Origin: Bradyrhizobium monzae
Lineage (GTDB): Bacteria > Pseudomonadota > Alphaproteobacteria > Rhizobiales > Xanthobacteraceae
DNA: 64,000 nt
Reading direction: 5' to 3'
Assembly (NCBI RefSeq): GCF_021458635.1
Contig: NZ_JAIRDQ010000005.1
Location: 248,001-312,000, forward strand
The position numbers and the translations under genes were made by a program. Positions 19,417-25,866 of the stretch are shown piece after piece. The notes under the pieces were generated by a model, which did not search any database, was not told where the DNA came from, and was given only the letters and a program-made list of their open reading frames with translations. Within the stretch, counting starts at the first letter, position 1. Every line of letters begins with the position of its first letter.

Positions 19417-20187
19417 ATGCGTAACAAATTGATTGCTGCCTTCGCCTGCACGACAGCTCTGGTTTCGGCCGGCGCCTCTTCCGCCGCCGATCTCGCCGCG
19501 CGTCCCTACACCAAGGCGCCCGCTTATATCGAGCCGCTGTTCAACTGGACCGGCTTCTATGTCGGCGGCCACATCGGTGGTGCCTGGACCAATGAGCAGT
19601 TCATCAACAATGGCGTCGGCGCGCCGTTCGGTGATCTGACGCCCGGCCAGGGCTATCGTCAGCGTGGTACCGGCATCATGGGCGGCGCCCAGATCGGCTA
19701 CAACTGGCAGGCCAACAACTACGTGTTCGGCATGGAAGGCACGATCTCCGGCCTCGACAACAAGGGCACCGTCGTGAACAACGCGTTCGGCGCGGGCGAC
19801 GACGTGTTCACCTGGCGTGCGAACCTGCTCGCGACCGTCGTCGGTCGCGCCGGCTTCGCGGTTCAGAACAACCTGTTCTACATCAAGGGCGGTTATGCCG
19901 GCGTGAACAACCGTCTGTCGGTGACCGACACGGTCGGTGCGGCGACGGGTTCGGGCGGTCAGACCCACTGGGCCAACGGCTGGACCGTGGGCGCCGGCTG
20001 GGAATACGGCATCACCCGCAACTGGATCGTCGGCCTCGAGTACAATTACGCGGCCTTCGGCAGCCAGACCTATCAGCTCGGTGGCACCTCGGGGAACTAC
20101 ACCTTCGATGCCAAGCCGCGCGACATCCAGTGGGCGGTCGTTCGCGCCAGCTACAAGTTCGACGCGCCGGTCATCGCGCGCTACTGA
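19417..20187 (+). CDS. Outer membrane beta-barrel protein, Omp25/Omp31 family
   Basis: A 256-residue porin-like protein with a signal peptide ending at SSAADLAARPY and an eight-stranded barrel: NWTGFYVGGHIGG, then alternating strands, ending in a terminal aromatic (VIARY). It is one of three paralogues in this window with the ADLAARPY-x-KAP mature start. Start ATG 19417 (MRNKL) fits the signal peptide; the frame continues upstream from a GTG. A strong terminator follows the stop by 50 bases. Confidence 0.92.
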   Translation: MRNKLIAAFACTTALVSAGASSAADLAARPYTKAPAYIEPLFNWTGFYVGGHIGGAWTNEQFINNGVGAPFGDLTPGQGYRQRGTGIMGGAQIGYNWQANNYVFGMEGTISGLDNKGTVVNNAFGAGDDVFTWRANLLATVVGRAGFAVQNNLFYIKGGYAGVNNRLSVTDTVGAATGSGGQTHWANGWTVGAGWEYGITRNWIVGLEYNYAAFGSQTYQLGGTSGNYTFDAKPRDIQWAVVRASYKFDAPVIARY

Positions 20188-20237
20188 GCGCGACAACGAA
20201 CAACCGGTTACCTAAAAAAAGCTCTGCCAACAATTCA

Positions 20238-20268
20238 AAGCCCCGGCTTCGCCCGGGGCTTCTTTTTT
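20238..20268 (+). terminator. Rho-independent terminator after Omp gene
   Basis: Nine-base stem AAGCCCCGG / CCGGGGCTT with loop CTTCGC, followed by CTTTTTT on the plus strand. It terminates the Omp transcript. Confidence 0.9.
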
Positions 20269-20348
20269 GCGTCGACTTGAACGCGAGTCGCACGGGGCAC
20301 CACGGCAGTAGTCGCGAAATACTGGTTTCTTCTGCCAAGCGCGGCTTC

Positions 20349-20376
20349 AAAGCCCCGGCGCGAGCCGGGGCTTTTT
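20349..20376. terminator. Second terminator, probably bidirectional
   Basis: Perfect 11-base stem AAAGCCCCGGC / GCCGGGGCTTT with a GCGA loop and TTTTT on the plus side. It lies between the plus-strand Omp gene and the minus-strand SDR gene, whose stop is 19 bases away. Confidence 0.85.
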
Positions 20377-20394
20377 CATGCGACGAGAGTTGGC

Positions 20395-21165
20395 TTACGC
20401 CATCACCGAGAAACCGCCGTCGACGGGGATCGCGGTGCCCGTGACGAAGTTCGAGGCGGACGAGGCGAGGAATACGGCGATGCCGGCGAAGTCGTCGATG
20501 TCGCCCCAGCGCCCCGCGGGCGTGCGCGCCAGCACGCGCTCGTGCAGGCCCGACACCTGCTTCCGCGCGCCGCGGGTGAGATCGGTGTCGATCCAGCCCG
20601 GCAGGATGGCATTGACCTGGATGTTGTCGGGCGCCCAGGCGTTGGCGCAGGCGCGCGTGTACTGCACGATGCCGCCTTTGCTCGCCGCGTATGCGGTGGC
20701 GAAGCTCGCGCCGAAGATCGACATCATCGAGCCGATGTTGATCACCTTGCCGTTGCCCGACGCCTTCAGCGCCGGATAAGCCAGCTTCGAGCACAGAAAG
20801 GCGCTGGTGAGGTTGGTATTGATCACCGTATTCCACTCGTCGAGCTCGAGCTCGTGCGGCGGTTTGCGGATGCTCATCCCGGCATTGTTGATGAGGATGT
20901 CGATGCGGCCGAGATCCTTGACGACACGCTCGACCATCGCGGCGATCGCCGCCTTGTCGGTGACATCGGTGGTGACGGCGATCGCTTTCACGCCGCGCGC
21001 TTTGAGATCCGCAACCGCAGCAAGCGACTTGGTTTCGTTGCGTCCGACCACGGCGATATCGGCGCCGGCGTCCGCAAGCCCGTGCGCGAGGCCGAGGCCG
21101 ATGCCGCCATTGCCTCCTGTGACGATCGCGACCTTGCCGCGGAGATCGAACCGGTTGGATGTCAT
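20395..21165 (-). CDS. Short-chain dehydrogenase/reductase (KduD/FabG-like)
   Basis: A 256-residue classical SDR: cofactor motif TGGNGGIGLG (about 16-25), NNAG (about 91-94), catalytic Ser in NIGSMMS and the Tyr/Lys pair in AYAASKGG, with the GWIDTDL and PVDGGFSVMA C-terminal segments. It is close to 2-deoxy-D-gluconate 3-dehydrogenases, but such substrate labels are unreliable. It is preceded by a small membrane-protein gene 21 bases upstream, probably in one operon. Confidence 0.88.
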   Translation of the reverse strand: MTSNRFDLRGKVAIVTGGNGGIGLGLAHGLADAGADIAVVGRNETKSLAAVADLKARGVKAIAVTTDVTDKAAIAAMVERVVKDLGRIDILINNAGMSIRKPPHELELDEWNTVINTNLTSAFLCSKLAYPALKASGNGKVINIGSMMSIFGASFATAYAASKGGIVQYTRACANAWAPDNIQVNAILPGWIDTDLTRGARKQVSGLHERVLARTPAGRWGDIDDFAGIAVFLASSASNFVTGTAIPVDGGFSVMA

Positions 21166-21186
21166 GCTTTCACTTCCTGGTTTCTT

Positions 21187-21372
21187 CTATTGGTTGCTTT
21201 GCCAGATCAGCACCAGCCCGAAGCCTGCCATGGCGGCGCCATAGCCGGCCCATTGCAGCTGGTTGACCATGAAGCTCGATCGCGGCCAGGCGACGGTGCC
21301 CGTGCCCTGTCCGATCCAGAGCAGCCCGACGGCGAGGGCAAACAGGCCTGCGACAAGCAGAAATCTGCGCAT
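21187..21372 (-). CDS. Small two-helix membrane protein
   Basis: A 61-residue protein with two hydrophobic segments (about 4-20 and 40-57) separated by a short polar part containing QGTGTVAWPRSSFM. The ATG (21372) is preceded by GGGAGGAATG. It lies just upstream of the SDR on the same strand. I do not recognise a functional family; proteins of this shape are common conserved hypotheticals in Bradyrhizobium. Confidence 0.65.
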   Translation of the reverse strand: MRRFLLVAGLFALAVGLLWIGQGTGTVAWPRSSFMVNQLQWAGYGAAMAGFGLVLIWQSNQ

Positions 21373-21511
21373 GCATTCCTCCCTATCGGTCTGACTCTGT
21401 CGCGACCGTCGGCATCAACGATCACCGCCGGTCACGAAAACTTCCCGCCAGACTAGCCGCAGCTTCGGTTCGGATACAATGGCTGCGGACGCAGGGCCGC
21501 GGGGAGGACGC

Positions 21512-21643
21512 ATGTCCGCGCGCAAGATGATCGTGAGCACCGCTGCGACGCGGAGCGCGCCCGTGACGGCGCTGACCTACGGCGGGAGTGCGACGATGCC
21601 GGGGCCCCATGACGAAAAAGCCCCGGCGGTGCCGGGGCTTTAA
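21512..21643 (+). CDS. Short ORF with good ribosome site, ending in a terminator
   Basis: 43 codons starting MSARKMIVSTAATRSAPVT, with GGGGAGGA five bases before the ATG. The last eleven codons are read through the terminator hairpin of the neighbouring Omp gene and the TAA lies at its foot. Either it is the stump of a longer gene cut off by rearrangement or a chance ORF. No family recognised. Confidence 0.3.
   Translation: MSARKMIVSTAATRSAPVTALTYGGSATMPGPHDEKAPAVPGL
21617..21641 (-). terminator. Rho-independent terminator of minus-strand Omp gene
   Basis: Perfect 11-base stem AAAGCCCCGGC / GCCGGGGCTTT with a three-base loop. On the minus strand it continues into TTTTT. It lies 38 bases beyond the Omp stop codon. 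Confidence 0.88.
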
Positions 21644-21658
21644 CGTCTGAATCTCAGA

Positions 21659-21687
21659 TCAGCTCAGTACTTTTCAGCTCAGTACTT
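21659..21687. repeat. 15-bp tandem duplication over Omp stop codon
   Basis: TCAGCTCAGTACTT occurs at 21659-21672 and again at 21674-21687. The second copy encodes the last two residues (Lys-Tyr) and stop of the Omp protein; the first repeats them just outside the gene, giving a second in-register stop sequence. Confidence 0.85.
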
Positions 21688-22464
21688 GGCGACGACCGGG
21701 CCGGTCCAGTTGAAGCGATAGACCAGCGAGGTCGAGATCGTCTGGTTCCAGCTGTTGGCGCGGATGCTGTTGATGCCCGTCGGCAGGTTGGTGACGTTGG
21801 AGATCTCGTCCTGGGTCTTCGCATCGTAGAAGGCGGAGCGATATTCGGTCTTCATGAACCAGCCGGGCGAGGTGATACCGAAGATGTTCAGGCTGTTCTC
21901 GACACCACCGCCGACGAACCAGCCGTTGCGGTTGTAGCCGTTGAGATGGGTACCGGCGGGAACGCCAGCCAGGGTCATGAAGTTGGTGCTGCCGAAGTGA
22001 GCGCCGGAGTAACCGCCGTTGACGTAGGAGAGAACGTTCGGAGCGACCAGCCAGCCGAGGCGGACACCCGCAGCCCAGGAGTCTTCAAGCTTCTGGTTGC
22101 CGGTGACGCCGGTGAGCGGATCCTGCACGGTGGAGCGGATGCTGCCGAACTGACCGTCAGCGAACACGCCGGCGACCCAAGTGCCGCTGAACTGCCAGTC
22201 GTAGCCGAGGCCGACGGTGCCGAACCAGCCCGAGCCACCCTGACGCTGGGTGATGGTCAGCGGAACAGCGCCGACGGTCGACTGGACGGACTGGTCGGAG
22301 TTCGAGAGACCGCCGCCGCCGCCGCCGAACACGTAGAAGCCGGTCCAGTTGGCAACCGGAGCAACCATCGGGGCCTTGACGTAGGGACGGGCCGCAAGGT
22401 CAGCCGCCGAAGCCGAACCGGTCATTGCCGCAATCGCGGTCAGTGCGAGTGCAATCTTCTTCAT
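21679..22464 (-). CDS. Outer membrane beta-barrel protein, Omp25/Omp31 family (second copy)
   Basis: A 261-residue barrel protein. Start at ATG 22464 (MKKIAL) with GGGGA upstream; the signal peptide ends near SASAADLAARPY. NWTGFYVFGGGGGGLSN begins the barrel and FNWTGPVVAKY ends it. It differs strongly from the other two copies in the loops, so it is a diverged paralogue. A likely promoter with TATAGT at about 22535 lies upstream on the minus strand. Confidence 0.92.
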   Translation of the reverse strand: MKKIALALTAIAAMTGSASAADLAARPYVKAPMVAPVANWTGFYVFGGGGGGLSNSDQSVQSTVGAVPLTITQRQGGSGWFGTVGLGYDWQFSGTWVAGVFADGQFGSIRSTVQDPLTGVTGNQKLEDSWAAGVRLGWLVAPNVLSYVNGGYSGAHFGSTNFMTLAGVPAGTHLNGYNRNGWFVGGGVENSLNIFGITSPGWFMKTEYRSAFYDAKTQDEISNVTNLPTGINSIRANSWNQTISTSLVYRFNWTGPVVAKY

Positions 22465-22843
22465 GATAAAATCCCCAACCTTGGTTCGTAGCAGGCGCGA
22501 GCGCACTGAAGTCCGTGTGATCTGATGCCCGGACTATAGACGGTTCTCGCCGAAATGCTGTTGCAGGGCAGGCACAGTCGCCGGGAAACGCCAGCTGGTC
22601 GGGTTTCGGGGTACGAACGTCATTGGTTAGAAAATATACGTAATTTCAATGGATTAGGCGAGTTTCGGAACCCTTGTCCAAGGTAAGTTTTCATTAGGAA
22701 TTCGCCTTTGTCCGAAACGGAGGCAATCCTCCTCAGCCTTGGACCTGACCTGGCGCTGTGAGTCGTTGGCCGAGTCGCACCTTCAGGACCGGATTGCGGC
22801 GGGTGAATCATCGGGAAAAACGCTGCACGTCCTCCAAAAACGA
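22465..22843. other. Non-coding stretch between Omp and parE
   Basis: About 380 bases with no supportable gene. It holds the minus-strand Omp promoter (TATAGT near 22535), an AT-rich patch at 22620-22700 and nothing else I can assign. Confidence 0.5.
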
Positions 22844-22872
22844 AAAAGCCCCGGCTTCGGGCCGGGGCTTTT
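22844..22872 (-). terminator. Rho-independent terminator of parE
   Basis: Perfect 12-base stem AAAAGCCCCGGC / GCCGGGGCTTTT with loop TTCGG; the minus strand continues with T residues. It is 17 bases past the parE stop. Confidence 0.9.
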
Positions 22873-22889
22873 CGACGGGAATCGCTGCG

Positions 22890-24938
22890 TCAGACGTCGA
22901 GCAGCTCGTCGCTGGCGAACTCGGCCTTGTCGGAGATGAAGGCGAAGCGCGCTTCGGCCTTGGTGCCCATCAGGCGCTCCACCGAATCCGCCGTGGTGTC
23001 GCGGTCGTCGGGCAGCAGGACCACCTTGAGCAGCGTCCGCTTGCCCGGATCCATGGTGGTTTCCTTGAGCTGCGCCGGCATCATCTCGCCGAGGCCTTTG
23101 AAGCGGTTCACCTCGACCTTGGCGTTGGCGGTGAACGTGCTCTTGATCAGCTCTTCCTTGTGCTTGTCGTCGCGGGCGTAGACCGACTTCTGGCCGTGGG
23201 TCAGCTTGTACAGCGGCGGCACCGCGAGGAAGAGATGTCCTTCGTCGATCAGCTTCGGCATCTGCCGGTAGAAGAACGTGATCAGCAGCGAGGCGATGTG
23301 CGCGCCGTCGACGTCGGCGTCGGTCATGATGATGATGCGCTGATAGCGCAGATCCTCTTCGCGATATTGCAGAAGCTGGCCGCAGCCGATCGCCTGCACG
23401 AGATCGGAGAGCTGGGCGTTCGCCGTCAGCTTGTCCTTGCCGGCGGAGGCGACGTTGAGGATCTTGCCACGCAACGGCAGCACCGCTTGCGTCTTGCGGT
23501 CGCGCGCCTGCTTGGCGCTGCCGCCGGCCGAGTCACCCTCGACGATGAAGAGCTCGGAGCCTTCGGTGCCCGCGTCGGTGCAGTCGGCGAGCTTGCCGGG
23601 CAGGCGCAGCTTCTTGCCCGCGGTTTTCCGCGCGGTCTCTTTCTCCTGCCGCCGGCGCAGCCGCTCCTCGGCGCGGTCGATCACGAAGTCGAGCAGCCGG
23701 TTGGCCATGTTCGGATTGCCCGACAGCCAATGGTCGAACGGATCCTTCATCGCCTGTTCGACGATGCGCTGCGCCTCGGCAGTGGCGAGACGATCCTTGG
23801 TCTGCCCCTGGAATTCAGGCTCGCGCACGAACACTGACAGCATCACGGCGGCGCCCACCATGACGTCTTCCGAGGTGATGGACGAAGCGCGCTTGCCCTG
23901 GCCGACGCGTTCGGCGTGATCCTTCAGGCCGCGCAACAGCGCGCTGCGCAGGCCGGATTCGTGCGTACCGCCATCGGGCGTCGGCACGGTGTTGGTGTAG
24001 GAGGACAGGAAGCCGTCGGCATCCGCGGTCCAGGCCACGGCCCATTCGCAGGCGCCATGCGCGCCGTTGCGGCCGGACTTGCCGGAGAAGATGTCGGGAT
24101 GCACTAGCGTGTCGGCGTGGATCGCCGCCGCCAGGTAATCCTTCAGGCCACCGGGGAAATGGAAGGTCGCTTCCGGCGGAACGTCCTCGACGCCCTTGAG
24201 CAGGTCGGGCGCGCAGTTCCAGCGTATCTCCACGCCGCCGAACAGATAGGCCTTCGAGCGCGTCATCTTGAACAGGCGCTGCGGCTTGAACGCGGCCTTG
24301 GCGCCGAAGATGTCGGTGTCAGGCTTGAACCGCACGCGCGTGCCGCGGCGGTTGTTGACCTTGCCGAGATCCTCGAGCTTGCCCTTGGGATGGCCGCGCT
24401 CGAACGTCATGCGATGCAGCTTCTGGCCGCGCGCGACCTCGACCTCGAGCCGCGAGGAGAGGGCATTCACCACGGAGATGCCGACGCCGTGCAGGCCGCC
24501 CGAGGTCTCGTAGACCTTGCTGTCGAACTTGCCGCCCGAATGCAGCGTGCACATGATGACTTCAAGCGCCGACTTCTTCGGGAACTTCGGGTGCGGATCG
24601 ATCGGGATGCCGCGACCGTTGTCAGTGACGGTGAGGAAGCCGTCTGCGGAGAGCTCGACGCCAATGAAGGTCGCGTGCCCGGCCAGCGCCTCGTCCATCG
24701 AATTGTCGATGACTTCGGCGAAGAGATGATGCAGCGCCTTTTCGTCGGTGCCGCCGATATACATGCCAGGCCTGCGCCGGACCGGTTCCAGGCCTTCGAG
24801 CACCTCGATGTCGGCGGCCGTGTAGTCGGCCTCGCCACCGGTCGCGCGCGGGGCCGCCTTCGCGGTACTAGCGCGTCCCTTCGGCTCATTGCCGTCGAAC
24901 AAGTCGTCTTTACTTTTTGTTTTCAACTGCTTGGACAT
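22890..24938 (-). CDS. parE: DNA topoisomerase IV subunit B (ParE)
   Basis: A 682-residue type IIA topoisomerase ATPase subunit that with ParC decatenates daughter chromosomes. GHKL ATPase motifs are EVIDNSMDEA, DNGRGIPID and GGLHGVGISVVNALS. The transducer domain follows, and the Toprim domain shows EGDSAGGSAKQARDRKTQAVLPLRGKILN split over conserved blocks, plus DADVDGAHI. The C-terminal block VNRFKGLGEMMPAQL is characteristic. The about 40-residue N-terminal Lys-rich extension is usual in rhizobial ParE. Single gene with its own terminator. Confidence 0.95.
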   Translation of the reverse strand: MSKQLKTKSKDDLFDGNEPKGRASTAKAAPRATGGEADYTAADIEVLEGLEPVRRRPGMYIGGTDEKALHHLFAEVIDNSMDEALAGHATFIGVELSADGFLTVTDNGRGIPIDPHPKFPKKSALEVIMCTLHSGGKFDSKVYETSGGLHGVGISVVNALSSRLEVEVARGQKLHRMTFERGHPKGKLEDLGKVNNRRGTRVRFKPDTDIFGAKAAFKPQRLFKMTRSKAYLFGGVEIRWNCAPDLLKGVEDVPPEATFHFPGGLKDYLAAAIHADTLVHPDIFSGKSGRNGAHGACEWAVAWTADADGFLSSYTNTVPTPDGGTHESGLRSALLRGLKDHAERVGQGKRASSITSEDVMVGAAVMLSVFVREPEFQGQTKDRLATAEAQRIVEQAMKDPFDHWLSGNPNMANRLLDFVIDRAEERLRRRQEKETARKTAGKKLRLPGKLADCTDAGTEGSELFIVEGDSAGGSAKQARDRKTQAVLPLRGKILNVASAGKDKLTANAQLSDLVQAIGCGQLLQYREEDLRYQRIIIMTDADVDGAHIASLLITFFYRQMPKLIDEGHLFLAVPPLYKLTHGQKSVYARDDKHKEELIKSTFTANAKVEVNRFKGLGEMMPAQLKETTMDPGKRTLLKVVLLPDDRDTTADSVERLMGTKAEARFAFISDKAEFASDELLDV

Positions 24939-25120
24939 ATATCTTGATGCGTTCTGAGGGCCGCGAAGGCGGCGAATCGGTTGGCCTGACTATGCCACTT
25001 CTGGCCTCGAAAGGTTACCGCAGGGCAGCTTGGGCGCTGTGGGGTGGTAGCTAATCCCGGCGAATTTACGCCGCAAGCTAACCAAGTGCCGGCAATTTGA
25101 CCCCCCGGCTCGCCCGACCC

Positions 25121-25150
25121 GGGCTTTGTGACTTGATGTCACACAAGCCC
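25121..25150. other. Hairpin upstream of dedA-like gene
   Basis: GGGCTTTGTGAC and GTCACACAAGCCC are complementary but for one bulged base, around the loop TTGAT. No U-tract follows on either side, so it is not a standard terminator. It lies 63 bases before the DedA start. Confidence 0.45.
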
Positions 25151-25212
25151 TTGGCTTACCAGTCTTTTCCATCTGACAGGACCTCGATGCGGGGCGGGAA
25201 GGCAATTCTGGA

Positions 25213-25743
25213 ATGGAGCAGTACGCGCACGCACTGGCCGATTTCGTGCGCCTTCACCAGGCTTGGGCTGCTCCGATCGTGTTCCTCTTGTCGTTCGGGG
25301 AATCGCTGGCCTTCATCTCGCTGTTGATCCCGGCCTGGGGCGCACTGGTCGCCATCGGCGCGCTGATCGGGGTGAGCGGCATCAGCTTCTATCCGATCTG
25401 GATTGCAGGCGCGATCGGCGCGGCGCTGGGCGACTGGGTCTCCTACTGGTTCGGCTATCGCTACAAGGAGAAGGTCGCGCAGATGTGGCCGCTGTCGCGC
25501 TATCCGGAAATCCTGCCCAAGGGCGAGGCCTTCGTGCGGAGCTGGGGCGTGCCCAGCATCTTCATCGGCCGCTTCTTCGGCCCCTTGCGCGCTTCCGTGC
25601 CGCTCGCGGCAGGCATTTTCGAGATGCCCTACTGGAGTTTTCAGGCCGCCAATTTTGTCTCCGCGCTGGTCTGGGCGGCGGCGCTCCTGCTGTTCGGCGA
25701 TGTGATCGCGAAGATCATGGAATGGCTCTGGCGCGTCATCTGA
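25213..25743 (+). CDS. DedA family membrane protein
   Basis: A 176-residue membrane protein of the DedA (VTT-fold) family: FLLSFGESLAFISLLIPAW at about 24-42, GDWVSYWFGYRYK at about 75-87, and FIGRFFGPLRASVPLAAGI at about 117-135 are the conserved re-entrant and arginine-bearing segments. DedA proteins act in membrane-lipid (undecaprenyl-phosphate or phospholipid) flipping and envelope homeostasis. Single gene; function here inferred from family. Confidence 0.9.
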   Translation: MEQYAHALADFVRLHQAWAAPIVFLLSFGESLAFISLLIPAWGALVAIGALIGVSGISFYPIWIAGAIGAALGDWVSYWFGYRYKEKVAQMWPLSRYPEILPKGEAFVRSWGVPSIFIGRFFGPLRASVPLAAGIFEMPYWSFQAANFVSALVWAAALLLFGDVIAKIMEWLWRVI

Positions 25744-25866
25744 GCGAGCCCGGGACGGGTTGCGCCCGCGGGGCGGAAGAAATCTAAAAGTCGTTCTTTT
25801 CGAGAGTGTGGCTGGTAATGTTCGCCTGCTAGTTGAGCGCCGACATAACAGCCGAGCGCTCAGCAT

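Noticed and set aside
22620..22811. 63-codon minus-strand ORF between Omp and parE
   Set aside because: No ribosome site, no recognisable sequence, and mostly AT-rich intergenic DNA.
24939..25212. Gap between parE and the DedA gene examined for a tRNA or small RNA gene
   Set aside because: Only one hairpin without a U-tract was found; no tRNA-like cloverleaf or TTCGANNC arm.
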